From assembly GCF_900106045.1 (NCBI RefSeq), contig NZ_LT629802.1, positions 5,766,001-5,830,000 on the forward strand: a stretch of DNA of 64,000 bases, written 5' to 3'. The notes beneath the pieces were generated by a model that searched no databases, was not told where the DNA came from, and worked only from the letters and a program-made list of their open reading frames with translations. Below are positions 30,872-39,790 of the stretch, in pieces. The translations under genes and the position numbers were made by a program. Source of the DNA: Pseudomonas mucidolens (lineage in GTDB: Bacteria > Pseudomonadota > Gammaproteobacteria > Pseudomonadales > Pseudomonadaceae). The stretch's first letter is position 1; every line of letters starts with the position of its first letter.

Positions 30872-32335
30872 GTGACCGAAGCTTTTGTTGTCGTTCAAAC
30901 CGCTGAAGAAGCCGTGGATCGGCTGGCGGCTCTTCACGAGCGCGCGACGGGTGCGCTCAATCAGGCGCTCAAGCGCTACCTCAAGGACCGCGTCGAACCA
31001 GACGCAGAAGCGCGCGCGTTGTTTCGCTACCCGGAACTGCGCCTGACTTATCACTGCCACGGTGAAGTCCCACAGACCACTCGGGCATATGCCAAGGTTC
31101 AGCTGCCGGGCACCTACAGCGTTACCGTCACCCATCCGTCGGCCTTTCGCAAATACCTGCTCGAACAACTGGTGCCGCTGATGCATGACTTCACCGTTAC
31201 GGTGGAAGTCGGCGTCAGCCAGCAGAATATCCCTTATCCGTACGTGGTAGAGCAGGGCGACGAACTGGCCGGCTCCGGCGTGACCGCTGCGGTGCTGGCG
31301 CGGGTGTTTCCGAGTACCGACCTGTCGGCCGCCACCGATGGTATCGCCGATGGTCTCTACGACTGGGAAAACACCGATCCGCTGCCACTGGCACTGTTTG
31401 ATGCGGCCCGTGTCGACTTCTCCCTGCGGCGTCTGGTGCATTACACCGGCAGTGACTGGCGCCATGTACAACCGTGGATTCTGCTGACCAACTACCATCG
31501 CTATGTCGACCAGTTCATCGTCCATGGCCTGGAGCAACTGCGCAGCGACCCGCGCTTTATCCGCATGGTGTTGCCGGGCAACGTCATCATCGACAAGAGC
31601 ATGGACCATGGCGAAGCGTCTGCTATTGCCGCGGGCGTGGTCTGGCACCGCTATCAGATGCCGGCCTACCATCTGCAGGCCAGTGACGGCCACGGCGTGA
31701 CCCTGGTGAACATTGGTGTTGGCCCGTCCAATGCGAAGAACATCACCGATCACCTCGCCGTGTTGCGTCCGCATTGCTGGCTGATGATTGGGCACTGCGG
31801 CGGCCTGCGCCAATCCCAGACCATTGGCGACTACGTGCTGGCTCACGCTTATATGCGTCGTGACGGGATTCTCGACCGGGTAGTACCGCCGAATATTCCG
31901 ATCCCGGCCCTGGCTGAAGTGCAGTTGGCGCTGCAGCAGGCGGCGGCCAACGTAACGGGCGAGAAGGGCGACGAGCTGAAAAAGCGCCTGCGCACCGGCA
32001 CCGTACTGACCTACGACGACCGCAACTGGGAGCTGCGCTGGGCCCAGGAACGACCGTTGATCAACCTGTCCCGCGCCGTGGCGGTGGACATGGAAAGCGG
32101 CACTATCGCTGCCCAGGGCTACCGTTTGCGGGTGCCGTACGGCACCTTGCTGTGTGTCTCGGACAAACCGCTGCACAGTGAGATCAAGTTGCCAGGTTCG
32201 GCCAATGCATTCTATGAGCGTGCCGTCAGCCAGCACTTGAAGATCGGCATCGCGGCGGTGGACCTGTTGCGCACCCAGCTCAACTCGTTGCACTCGCGCA
32301 AATTGCGCAGCTTCGACGAGCCGCCATTCCGCTAA
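30872..32335 (+). CDS. amn: AMP nucleosidase
   Basis: Amn hydrolyses AMP to adenine and ribose 5-phosphate, controlling adenine nucleotide pools. The N-terminal regulatory half is followed by a phosphorylase-like domain with [20 protein letters not shown] and the [14 protein letters not shown] segment, including the catalytic aspartate region. I favour the GTG at 30872 because AGGA lies 8 bases upstream, giving 487 aa. ATG codons at 30836 and 30863 would add 12 and 3 residues. Confidence 0.93.
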   Translation: MTEAFVVVQTAEEAVDRLAALHERATGALNQALKRYLKDRVEPDAEARALFRYPELRLTYHCHGEVPQTTRAYAKVQLPGTYSVTVTHPSAFRKYLLEQLVPLMHDFTVTVEVGVSQQNIPYPYVVEQGDELAGSGVTAAVLARVFPSTDLSAATDGIADGLYDWENTDPLPLALFDAARVDFSLRRLVHYTGSDWRHVQPWILLTNYHRYVDQFIVHGLEQLRSDPRFIRMVLPGNVIIDKSMDHGEASAIAAGVVWHRYQMPAYHLQASDGHGVTLVNIGVGPSNAKNITDHLAVLRPHCWLMIGHCGGLRQSQTIGDYVLAHAYMRRDGILDRVVPPNIPIPALAEVQLALQQAAANVTGEKGDELKKRLRTGTVLTYDDRNWELRWAQERPLINLSRAVAVDMESGTIAAQGYRLRVPYGTLLCVSDKPLHSEIKLPGSANAFYERAVSQHLKIGIAAVDLLRTQLNSLHSRKLRSFDEPPFR

Positions 32336-32406
32336 GCGGTTGGGATGGTTATTTAACGGTCAGGCCACTAGCATGGTCGGTCCTGACCGTTAGATGTTCC
32401 TTTGCC

Positions 32407-33048
32407 ATGTCCCGTCCTGCCCGTCCCGTTTCCCGCCAACCGGCTGTGAAACGTCCGCAATCCCCGTCAGCCCCACGTCGTGTCGCCAAGGCGCCACCGG
32501 CCGAGCCGAAGCTGATCCTGTTCAACAAACCGTTCGATGTGCTGACCCAGTTCAGCGACGGAGAAGGGCGGGCGACGCTCAAGGATTTCATCGATATCCC
32601 CGGTATCTATCCCGCTGGACGCCTGGATCGGGACAGCGAAGGTCTGTTGTTGCTGACCAATGATGGCCAGTTACAGGCGCGGATTGCCGACCCAAAACAC
32701 AAATTGGCGAAAACCTATTGGGTGCAGGTGGAAGGCGAGCCTACCGAGGCCCGTCTGCAACGCCTGCGTGAGGGCGTGGAGCTCAACGACGGCATGACGT
32801 TGCCGGCTGAAGCCCGGCTACTGGAAGAACCGCAGTTGTGGCCGCGCAACCCGCCGGTGCGGTTCCGTAAAAACGTCCCGACGTATTGGCTGGAACTGGT
32901 GATTCGCGAAGGTCGTAACCGACAGGTACGGCGCATGACCGCCGCCGTGGGTTTGCCGACCTTGCGCTTGGTCCGGGTGAAAATTGGCGACTGGTCGATT
33001 GAAGGCCTTGACCAGGGCGAATATCGGCAAGTGCCGGCGCGGTTATAA
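32407..33048 (+). CDS. rluE: 23S rRNA pseudouridine synthase, RluE type
   Basis: An RsuA-family pseudouridine synthase; RluE modifies U2457 of 23S rRNA in E. coli. The catalytic Asp74 is in the [17 protein letters not shown] motif, and the [10 protein letters not shown] segment is typical. A basic, Pro-rich N-terminal tail of about 35 residues precedes the domain, which lacks an S4 domain as in RluE. Its 3' end overlaps the convergent DUF2788 gene by six bases. Assignment to RluE rather than RluB or RluF rests on length and lack of S4. Confidence 0.9.
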   Translation: MSRPARPVSRQPAVKRPQSPSAPRRVAKAPPAEPKLILFNKPFDVLTQFSDGEGRATLKDFIDIPGIYPAGRLDRDSEGLLLLTNDGQLQARIADPKHKLAKTYWVQVEGEPTEARLQRLREGVELNDGMTLPAEARLLEEPQLWPRNPPVRFRKNVPTYWLELVIREGRNRQVRRMTAAVGLPTLRLVRVKIGDWSIEGLDQGEYRQVPARL

Positions 33049-33261
33049 CGCCCCGGTTTCGATCAGGCCGATCACCACGCTTTTGATGATGAAGGCCGCC
33101 ACACCCAGGCCCAGCACGAAGAACAGAATCAACGAGCCAAAGCGTCCGGCCTTGGATTTCTTTGCCAGGTCCCAGACGATAAAACCCATGAAAATGATCA
33201 GGATGGTGACCAGGCCGGTCATCATCCACTCTTCGAACAGGACGGGATCAATCGAATTCAT
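33043..33261 (-). CDS. DUF2788 family small membrane protein
   Basis: A 72-residue protein with two predicted membrane helices (about 13-31 and 43-66) and a short KKSKAGRFG loop between. The start at 33261 reads [12 protein letters not shown]. It resembles the DUF2788 family of unknown role. It is tail-to-tail with rluE and overlaps it by six bases. Confidence 0.85.
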   Translation of the reverse strand: MNSIDPVLFEEWMMTGLVTILIIFMGFIVWDLAKKSKAGRFGSLILFFVLGLGVAAFIIKSVVIGLIETGAL

Positions 33262-33367
33262 CGGGTAAGTTCCGGCAGAGGCAGGCGTGAAGTATAAAGC
33301 AACGCGACACGCCCACCATTGACCTGCGTCGGTACGTCGCACACCCAGGTGCGGAATGCTGTTCAGT

Positions 33368-33546
33368 CAAGAGGGTAAACCCTAATGCCGTTCAGTTAAG
33401 CAAATAGCGATCACTGTAGGAGCGAGCTTGCTCGTGAAGCACTCATAGGCGCCGCGTTTACCCAGAAAACACGCGTTATCGTTAACGTTTTTCGCGAGCA
33501 AGCTCGCTCCTACAGTGGTCGCTATTTGCTTAAAACCCTCTTGCCA
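33368..33546. repeat. REP pair nested in a long imperfect palindrome
   Basis: A pair of TGTAGGAGCGAGC-type REP units (about 33415-33516) sits inside a longer inverted repeat. The arms TTAAGCAAATAGCGA and its complement extend outward to a CAAGAGGGT arm with a 17-20 base deletion on one side. The whole structure spans about 180 bases between the DUF2788 gene and the Lrp-type regulator. Confidence 0.8.
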
Positions 33547-33554
33547 CAGGGCAA

Positions 33555-34034
33555 TCAGGTGCGCAAGTGGGTCAATGGCAGCTCGGTGCTGTTGAGTACC
33601 TGATTCAGTACGAAGCTTGAACGTACGCTGGTGACGCCGTCGATCCGGGTCAAGTGCCCGAGCAGCAACTTCTGATAGTGATCCATGTCCGGTACCACGA
33701 CCTTCAACTGATAGTCGGCGTCCATCCCGGTGACCAGGCTGCATTCCAGCACTTGCGGCAAGGTGCGAATGGCCGCCTCGAAGTTTTCGAAACGCTCCGG
33801 CGTGTGGCGATCCATGCCGATCAGCACGTAGGCGGTGAGGCTCAGGCGAAGCATCTTGCGGTCCAACAACGCGACCTGGCGCGCGATGTAGCCGTCGTCC
33901 TCCAATTGCTTGACCCGGCGCGAGCAGGGCGAAGGCGACAGGCCGATGCGCTCGGCCAACTCCTGGTTGGAGATCCTCGCGTCGCGCTGCAATTCCGCCA
34001 AAATACTCAGGTCGTATCGGTCAAGTTTGCTCAT
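33555..34034 (-). CDS. Lrp/AsnC family transcriptional regulator
   Basis: A 159-residue feast/famine regulator. An N-terminal winged helix-turn-helix (LDRYDLSILAELQRDARISNQELAERIGLS) is followed by the AsnC ligand-binding RAM domain. The start at 34034 fits family members; upstream in-frame codons would add six residues. Its effector and targets cannot be read from the sequence. It points away from the structured intergenic region at 34190-34347, which may include its promoter. Confidence 0.92.
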   Translation of the reverse strand: MSKLDRYDLSILAELQRDARISNQELAERIGLSPSPCSRRVKQLEDDGYIARQVALLDRKMLRLSLTAYVLIGMDRHTPERFENFEAAIRTLPQVLECSLVTGMDADYQLKVVVPDMDHYQKLLLGHLTRIDGVTSVRSSFVLNQVLNSTELPLTHLRT

Positions 34035-34189
34035 GGGGCTGGCCTTTGTCATAACTATTGCTGCGAATTATCTATCCAGGGTTAAAAATTGCGCAAGCAC
34101 TGTTTATTGACGCAATCTTCGCAATCATCTATCGAGGCTTCACGCCTATGATTACCCACAGAATCACTGCCCGGACATACATCCACTGC

Positions 34190-34350
34190 AGCCCGCCGAA
34201 TCAGGCCGGCTGCGGCCCGCCAACCCTACCGGGTTGCGCCGGCCCCCGGGCTGCACACTGTCCACAAGGCGGCGTGAGGTGAGCCAACGTCAAAAGCGTT
34301 GAGCCAGGATGAAGTTCTCAAGGGGCGACCGACGGGTCGCCCCTTTTCTT
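34190..34350 (+). ncRNA. Candidate structured RNA ending in a rho-independent terminator
   Basis: A GC-rich nested stem (GGCCGGC arms closing a CAACCC/GGGTTG stem, about 34204-34246) is followed by a CAACG/CGTTG hairpin (about 34286-34302) and by a strong terminator with a T tract. There is no open frame of good quality. The arrangement fits a small RNA or an mRNA leader that terminates before the downstream gene. The 5' end is not known and I do not recognise the family. Confidence 0.4.
34319..34347 (+). terminator. Rho-independent terminator
   Basis: A perfect GGGGCGACC / GGTCGCCCC stem with a short GACG-type loop is followed by TTTTCTTTT. It is about 100 bases upstream of the next coding start and has no protein gene directly before it. 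Confidence 0.88.
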
Positions 34351-34451
34351 TTGTCCTGCGAAAATTGTGCTCGTGACTGATAACCTGTCGCAGAATCGGG
34401 CAAAGCTTTTCCAGTCTTGGCTACAGGCCCTAATCCGCAGTGAGGAATAGC

Positions 34452-35297
34452 ATGAAGCGCATCTGGCGTTTGGCGGGTGTTGGTTTGCTGATGATCAGCC
34501 TCGGCGCGCAGGTGATGGCCGACGAACGGGATAATTCACCGCGCCAGGGCCCAGCTCCGCAAGACGGCAACCTGCCGATCCAGAGCCGTCCCGATTCGGT
34601 ACGCCAGACCCAGGAGCCGCGTCACGGCAACTACCGTGATATTCCGCGGCGCAACGAGCGCAACCCGCATTGGGAAACCGGCGGACCTGGCGCGCGCCCA
34701 GGGTATGACGATCATCCCAATGACCACCGCTGGCCGGGCCGTCCCAATGGGCACGGCAATGGTTGGGGACCTGGCCCGCACCACCGGCCTGGCTACATCG
34801 TGGATCGTTTTCCCGATCGCAACTACCGCGTGCCGTATCGCGGCCAGGATTACTTTTTCTCGAACGGTTATTGGTATCGCCCCCAAGGTCCACGTTACGT
34901 GGTCGTCACGCCGCCATACGGAATTGAGGTGCGTTACCTGCCCGATTATGCGCGGGAAGTGTGGGTCGGCAATACGCTGTTTTTTCTTGCTGCCGGCGCC
35001 TATTACACCTACGAAGCCGACAGCCAACAATACGTGGTGGTGCAGCCGCCGGTGGCCAGCCTGCCGCGGCCACCTGCGCCTCAGGGCAACGGTTATGACG
35101 TCGTTGCTTACCCGGCCAATGGTCAATCGCCGGCGCAAGTGCGACAGGATGGTTACGATTGTTATCGCTGGGGTGTACAGCAAAGCGGTTTTGATCCCCA
35201 GACCGTCACGTATGCGCCGGCCCCGACGGTGGTGCAAACCTATCGCCAGGCCCAGGGCGACTGCCTGGGCAGTCGGGGTTATCAGGTGAGCTATTAA
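34452..35297 (+). CDS. Secreted DUF6515-like protein with Pro/Arg/His-rich N-terminal half
   Basis: A 281-residue exported protein. The signal peptide (cleavage after VMA) is followed by about 95 residues of low-complexity Pro, Gly, Arg, His and Asn. A Tyr-rich domain follows (PYRGQDYFFSNGYWYRPQGPRY, then PPYGIEVRYLPDYAREVWVG), as in DUF6515-type proteins, and a C-terminal domain with two cysteines (DGYDCYRWGVQQSGFDPQT). GAGGAA precedes the ATG. The role is unknown; an envelope location is likely. It overlaps the convergent fieF stop by four bases. Confidence 0.82.
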   Translation: MKRIWRLAGVGLLMISLGAQVMADERDNSPRQGPAPQDGNLPIQSRPDSVRQTQEPRHGNYRDIPRRNERNPHWETGGPGARPGYDDHPNDHRWPGRPNGHGNGWGPGPHHRPGYIVDRFPDRNYRVPYRGQDYFFSNGYWYRPQGPRYVVVTPPYGIEVRYLPDYAREVWVGNTLFFLAAGAYYTYEADSQQYVVVQPPVASLPRPPAPQGNGYDVVAYPANGQSPAQVRQDGYDCYRWGVQQSGFDPQTVTYAPAPTVVQTYRQAQGDCLGSRGYQVSY

Positions 35298-36187
35298 GTC
35301 TTGTTGCCCGTTACCACTTCCTGCGGATCGGCGTGCACCAGCACTTCGGCGCGCGGATAGGCGTGATGGATGGCCTCGGCGGCCTGGTCGCTGATGCCAT
35401 GGGCGACTGACAGGCTCAACTCCCCGGGCAACTCCAGATGCAACTGCACGAACCAGTGGTTGCCGGAAATCCGCGTGCGCAAGTCATGCGCGCCGAGTAC
35501 GCCGGGCACCCCGCAGGCCAGTTCCAGCATGTGCTGGCTGACCTCGGCCGGCAGTTCTTCATCCATCAGCACCGAGAAGCTTTCCTTGGCGATCAGCAGC
35601 GCGCTCCACAAAATGTAGACCGCGATTCCCAGGCCAAACCAGGCATCCACTTGATGAAAGCCCAACCCGGCAAACACCAGCGCAAGCAGAATGCTGCCAT
35701 TGAGCAGCAGGTCCGAACGGTAATGCAGCGAATCGGCGCGCACCGCGTTCGAACCGGTTGCGCGAATCACTCGGTGTTGCAGGATCAGCAGCGCCACCGT
35801 CAACGCCAGCGACAGCACAATCACCGCAATGCTCAGCCACGGCGCACCCACCGGCTCCGGGTGTTGCAAGCGCTGGAAGGCCTGCACGGCGATCAGAATC
35901 GCACTGCCCGCGATGAACAATGCCTGTGCCATGCCCGCCAGGGACTCCGCCTTGCCGTGCCCATAACGGTGATCGTCATCGGCCGGGCGCAAGGCGTAAT
36001 GCACCGCCAGCAAGTTGAGCAGCGACGACACGCCGTCGAGCAACGAGTCGGTCAGCCCGGCGAGCATGCTCACGGAGCCGCTCAGCCACCAGGCGATGGC
36101 CTTGCTGACAATCAACACACAGGCCACGCCCACCGAGGCGCGGGTGGCCAGACGCAATAACCGGGCGTGTTCGGAACTGCTGGTCAT
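35294..36187 (-). CDS. fieF: Cation diffusion facilitator FieF-like
   Basis: A 297-residue proton-coupled divalent metal exporter (Fe/Zn type). Six membrane helices are visible, with the metal site DSLLD in helix 2 and HYRSD in helix 5. The HRYGHGKAE segment between helices 2 and 3 and a C-terminal cytoplasmic domain (about 205-295) are typical of YiiP/FieF. The start at 36187 reads MTSSSEHARLL; the longer upstream frame overlaps the next gene and is rejected. Metal preference cannot be read from sequence alone. Confidence 0.9.
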   Translation of the reverse strand: MTSSSEHARLLRLATRASVGVACVLIVSKAIAWWLSGSVSMLAGLTDSLLDGVSSLLNLLAVHYALRPADDDHRYGHGKAESLAGMAQALFIAGSAILIAVQAFQRLQHPEPVGAPWLSIAVIVLSLALTVALLILQHRVIRATGSNAVRADSLHYRSDLLLNGSILLALVFAGLGFHQVDAWFGLGIAVYILWSALLIAKESFSVLMDEELPAEVSQHMLELACGVPGVLGAHDLRTRISGNHWFVQLHLELPGELSLSVAHGISDQAAEAIHHAYPRAEVLVHADPQEVVTGNKT

Positions 36188-36203
36188 GAGACGTTCACAT
36201 CCT

Positions 36204-36623
36204 TCAAGCGACGGGTTGCAGGCCCAGCAGGGCGAGTTGCTCGACGCTGCCCTTGAACTGGAGCAGGCGCGGGTCATCCAGCGGCAGGTTGCGGCCGGTT
36301 TCGCTCTGGATGATGGTTTGCAGCTTGGTGTTATCGACCTTGCCGTCGGCGCCAATGGCTTCTTGCAACTTCTCTGGCGCCACCTGTGCGGTCTCGCCCG
36401 GCGCGAAGTAAATCGCCCCGGTGGCGAAATCGACGCCAAAGGCGATCAGACCGGGGATGACATAGAACAGCAGGCCGAGGGCATCGAGGACGGCGATCGT
36501 CGGGTCGATCTTGCCATCGATCTGCCCACGACGATCAGGGTAGAAAATCGAACCGCAGGCCGTCAGTTGGCTCAGCAGAGTAACGGCTAAAACACCGCCG
36601 ATGACACGGGAAGCAATACGCAT
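36204..36623 (-). CDS. Hypothetical lipoprotein
   Basis: A 139-residue protein with a signal sequence ending in the lipobox LTAC, followed by GSIFYPDRRGQIDGKIDP. One hydrophobic segment (about 45-65) follows. Relatives in Pseudomonas are sometimes named polyribonucleotide nucleotidyltransferase, for which I see no support. It lies 16 bases upstream of fieF on the same strand and may be co-transcribed. Confidence 0.82.
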   Translation of the reverse strand: MRIASRVIGGVLAVTLLSQLTACGSIFYPDRRGQIDGKIDPTIAVLDALGLLFYVIPGLIAFGVDFATGAIYFAPGETAQVAPEKLQEAIGADGKVDNTKLQTIIQSETGRNLPLDDPRLLQFKGSVEQLALLGLQPVA

Positions 36624-36710
36624 GGAACTCTCCTGCACAATGTTATGGGGACTATATGCCAGATCTGCTGGATGACGCCGTTATACTCGCCGCTCTGCTT
36701 TGGAGCCAGT

Positions 36711-39218
36711 ATGAATTCGTTGCCAATCGATGATGTTTTACCCGCCCTGCGTGACGCCTTGGGGAGGCGCCATGAAGCCGTGCTCGAAGCACCGCCCGGC
36801 GCCGGTAAAACCACGCGGGTGCCATTGGCGCTGCTGAATGAAACCTGGCTGGCCGGGCAAACCATCCTGATGCTTGAACCTCGTCGGCTGGCAGCCCGCG
36901 CAGCGGCCGAGCGCTTGGCCAGTGAGTTGGGGGAAAAGGTCGGTGAAACCGTCGGCTACCGGATTCGCCTGGACAGCAAAGTCGGTCCAGCGACCCGTAT
37001 CGAAGTGGTCACCGAGGGCATTCTCACCCGCCGCCTGCAGGATGACCCGGCGCTGGACGGCGTGGGTTTGCTGATCTTCGATGAGTTTCATGAGCGCAGC
37101 CTGGATGCTGACCTGGCGCTGGCCTTGAGCCTCAATGGCCGCGAACTGTTTCGCGACGAGCAGCCGCTGAAAATCCTCTTGATGTCTGCCACCCTCGAAG
37201 GCGAACGCCTCGCCGCACTGCTGGACGATGCGCCGGTGCTGCGTAGCGAAGGGCGTATGTACCCGGTGCAGATGCGCTGGGGGCGGCCGTTTCAGCCGGG
37301 TGAGTTTATCGAGCCCCGCGTGGTGCAGACCATTCTCGACGCCTTGCACGATGAAATCGGCAGCGTGCTGGTGTTCCTGCCGGGTCAGGCAGAGATTCGC
37401 CGGGTCAACCAGCAACTGGTGGAGGCGCTGGGCGATCGCGCTGATGTGCTGCTATGCCCGTTACATGGCGAGCTGGACCTGACGGCACAACGAGCGGCCA
37501 TCGATCCGGCGCCAGCGGGCAAACGCAAAGTGGTGCTGGCCACCAACATCGCCGAGACCAGTTTGACCATCAATGGCGTGCGCGTGGTGATCGATGCCGG
37601 GTTGGCGCGGGTCCCGCGATTCGATCCTGGCAGCGGCATGACCCGACTCGACACCCAGCGCATCTCCCGCGCCAGCGCCACCCAACGTGCCGGTCGCGCG
37701 GGGCGGCTGGAGCCGGGCGTGTGTTACCGCTTGTGGTCAGAGGATCAGCACGAGGCGTTGGCGGCCTATGGCAGCGCGGAAATTCTCTCGGCGGACCTGG
37801 CTGGCCTCGCGCTGCAACTGGCGCGCTGGGGTGTGACGCCGGGGCAGTTGGTCTGGCTGGATCGACCGCCAGCCGCCGCGTACGCCCAGGCTCAGGACTT
37901 GCTTGAGCGCCTCGGTGCGTTGAAGGCGGCGACGCTGACTGCCCACGGCCAGAAAATGGCGGTCTTGCCGGCGCATCCGCGGATTGCTCATTTGCTGTTG
38001 CGTGGTCAGGATCTGGGCCTGGCGAACATGGCGTGTGATGTCGCCGCGCTGCTGGGCGAGCGCGATATTTTACGCGGCGCGGGTGCCGATCTGCACAGTC
38101 GCCTGGCCTTGCTGTCCGGCGCAGAGCGTGTCCGTGGCACGCAAGGCGGCGTACAGCGCGCCAGGCAGTTGGCGCGACAATATCGAAGTTACCTGCGTGG
38201 CAAGGCCGAGCAGGCGGTGGTGGATCCTGAGCATCCGCGGTGGCTGGGTGCCTTGCTGGCACTGGCTTATCCGGATCGGGTCGCCCAGCAACGTCGTCCC
38301 GGTGGCGCCGAATACCGCTTGGCCAACGGGCGTGCAGCGCTGTTTGGCGAGGCCGATAGCTTGATGAAGCAACCGTGGCTGGTCATCGCCGAACTGGGCA
38401 GCCGCCAAGGGCAGCGTGAAGAGCGTATCTACCTGGCGGCGGACTTCGATCCGGGGCTGTTCGAGTCGGTGCTGGCCGAGCAGGTGCGCTGCGTCGACCA
38501 ACTGGATTGGGACGAACGCGAAGGCGTATTGCGCGCCGAGCGCCAACGCAAGGTCGGTGAACTGGTGCTCAGCCGTGAGCCGCTGGCCGGCCTCGACGAA
38601 GCCGCCCGCAGTCAGGCGTTGGTCCATCTGGTGCGGCGCAAAGGCCTGGAACTCCTGCCCTGGACTCCGGAGCTGCGCCAATGGCAGGCGCGGGTGATGT
38701 TGTTGCGCCAATTAGACGCCGGCAAGCACAGTGAATGGCCCGACGTCAGTGACAGTGCGTTGCTCACCAGCCTGGAAGACTGGCTGATGCCCTATCTGGG
38801 CAAGGTCTCGCGGCTGAGTCATTTTGCCAACCTGGATATATCCAGCTTCCTGCATAACCTGCTGCCCTGGCCGCTGCCTCAACGACTGGACGAGTTAGCG
38901 CCCCATCATCTGAAAGTGCCGTCGGGTTCGTCGGTGCGTCTGGACTACAGCGAGCAGCCACCGATTCTGGCGGTGCGCTTGCAGGAATTGTTCGGACTGG
39001 CGGATACCCCGCGTATCGCCGGCGGGCGGCAGGTGGTCAAGCTGCACCTGTTATCGCCCGCGCGGCGACCGGTGCAAGTGACCCAGGACCTGGCGAACTT
39101 CTGGCGCAGTACCTACGCTGAGGTGAAGAAGGACTTGAAGGGGCGATATCCAAAGCACTACTGGCCGGATGATCCGCTGGTGGCAGAAGCCACGGCGCGG
39201 ATCAAACCGCGCAAGTAA
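36711..39218 (+). CDS. hrpB: ATP-dependent helicase HrpB
   Basis: A DExH-box (DEAH) helicase of 835 aa. Motif I is APPGAGKT, motif II is DEFHER, motif III is SAT, and QRAGRAGR is motif VI. The HA2 and HrpB C-terminal domains follow (about 380-830). The role of bacterial HrpB is still poorly known. The last 64 bases of the gene are duplicated at 42723-42786, on the far side of the type VI module. Its stop abuts the stop of the truncated phosphatase copy. Confidence 0.95.
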   Translation: MNSLPIDDVLPALRDALGRRHEAVLEAPPGAGKTTRVPLALLNETWLAGQTILMLEPRRLAARAAAERLASELGEKVGETVGYRIRLDSKVGPATRIEVVTEGILTRRLQDDPALDGVGLLIFDEFHERSLDADLALALSLNGRELFRDEQPLKILLMSATLEGERLAALLDDAPVLRSEGRMYPVQMRWGRPFQPGEFIEPRVVQTILDALHDEIGSVLVFLPGQAEIRRVNQQLVEALGDRADVLLCPLHGELDLTAQRAAIDPAPAGKRKVVLATNIAETSLTINGVRVVIDAGLARVPRFDPGSGMTRLDTQRISRASATQRAGRAGRLEPGVCYRLWSEDQHEALAAYGSAEILSADLAGLALQLARWGVTPGQLVWLDRPPAAAYAQAQDLLERLGALKAATLTAHGQKMAVLPAHPRIAHLLLRGQDLGLANMACDVAALLGERDILRGAGADLHSRLALLSGAERVRGTQGGVQRARQLARQYRSYLRGKAEQAVVDPEHPRWLGALLALAYPDRVAQQRRPGGAEYRLANGRAALFGEADSLMKQPWLVIAELGSRQGQREERIYLAADFDPGLFESVLAEQVRCVDQLDWDEREGVLRAERQRKVGELVLSREPLAGLDEAARSQALVHLVRRKGLELLPWTPELRQWQARVMLLRQLDAGKHSEWPDVSDSALLTSLEDWLMPYLGKVSRLSHFANLDISSFLHNLLPWPLPQRLDELAPHHLKVPSGSSVRLDYSEQPPILAVRLQELFGLADTPRIAGGRQVVKLHLLSPARRPVQVTQDLANFWRSTYAEVKKDLKGRYPKHYWPDDPLVAEATARIKPRK

Positions 39219-39506
39219 TCACTGCGCCGCCGGTAGCAGGAAGCGCGCTATCACTGGCAAGTGATCGGAGATCCGCAGGGTGTCGCTCTGCCTCACCCGC
39301 GCCTCAACCCGCTTCAGGCGCGGACTGTAGAACAGATAGTCGAGCGTGCGATCCGGCCCGTCGAGGCTCGGGTCGTTGGGGAAGTGTGTCAGCCACTGGG
39401 CCCGATCGATCCCGCTGGATTGACTGTTACGAGGGACCATCGGGTATTTGTCCCACAGCAGATGCAGCTCACTGTCCGGCGAGTATTGCCCGCGTTTGCC
39501 GGCATC
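39155..39506. repeat. Left copy of 352-bp direct repeat (3' hrpB + 3' phosphatase gene)
   Basis: The sequence matches 42723-43074 without gaps, with 8 differences (97.7% identity). All eight are transitions. It spans the last 64 bases of hrpB and the 3'-terminal 288 bases of the convergent phosphatase gene. Copies at this spacing define a 3,568-base repeated unit that recombination could excise. Confidence 0.95.
39219..39506 (-). pseudogene. 3' fragment of endonuclease/exonuclease/phosphatase gene
   Basis: This encodes the C-terminal 95 residues of the intact enzyme at 42787-43875, ending LPVIARFLLPAAQ. It lacks the catalytic N-terminal two thirds. Two residues differ from the intact copy (Gly for Asp, Val for Ile). 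An open frame continues to 39545, giving a chimeric 108-residue product whose first 13 or so residues come from the inserted DNA; I doubt it is functional. It is a by-product of the island insertion. Confidence 0.9.
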
Positions 39507-39508
39507 GG

Positions 39509-39524
39509 GGCTATTTGATAGAGC
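39509..39524. repeat. Left inner-border 16-bp repeat
   Basis: GGCTATTTGATAGAGC lies 2 bases inside the end of the left 352-bp repeat and matches 42707-42722 at 15 of 16 bases. Confidence 0.75.
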
Positions 39525-39790
39525 TATTCCACAAATTAGACCCATGGGTAAACTCTCTTAAAAAAGTAGTTTGACTGTTGCTGTTGTGGGTATCCTCGGA
39601 GGATCTAGGATTTGACTCATTCTCTATGGGGTGAGTCATGTTCTACGCCAATTCGCGTCACGAATGCCGTTTGGTCCATCCCAAACACGCGTGACGCCTT
39701 CGTCAGGGCTTGCGTTGGTTCTGATTTCATTCAGTCATGGCGACGTTCCCTTGATTAGTGCCTTACGGGCAGGTCAAGGTGCGCGCAGGA
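39521..39790. other. Noncoding end of island downstream of immunity gene
   Basis: About 270 bases with no gene of normal length. It has a GACTCA/TGAGTC inverted repeat near 39614-39637 and a tiny 18-codon frame at 39638 that looks like the start of a lost gene. No transposase remnant is recognised. Confidence 0.4.

Larger units (their letters stand above)
34035..34451. other. Long intergenic region with structured segment
   Basis: This 417-base gap between the divergent Lrp gene and the secreted DUF6515-like gene has no convincing protein gene. It carries a strong GC-rich hairpin, a small hairpin and a terminator, described separately as a candidate sRNA or leader. Confidence 0.6.

Noticed and set aside
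34058..34282. Open frame of 74 codons upstream of the terminator
   Set aside because: Its second half is coded by the GC-rich hairpin and is Cys/Pro-rich without protein-like pattern; a leader peptide from the ATG near 34148 is possible but unsupported.
36204..36623. Name polyribonucleotide nucleotidyltransferase used for similar proteins
   Set aside because: The protein is a small lipoprotein with no RNase PH, KH or S1 domain.
39638..39694. 18-codon frame in the island end
   Set aside because: Too short to assign; no family pattern. It may be the start of a lost gene.
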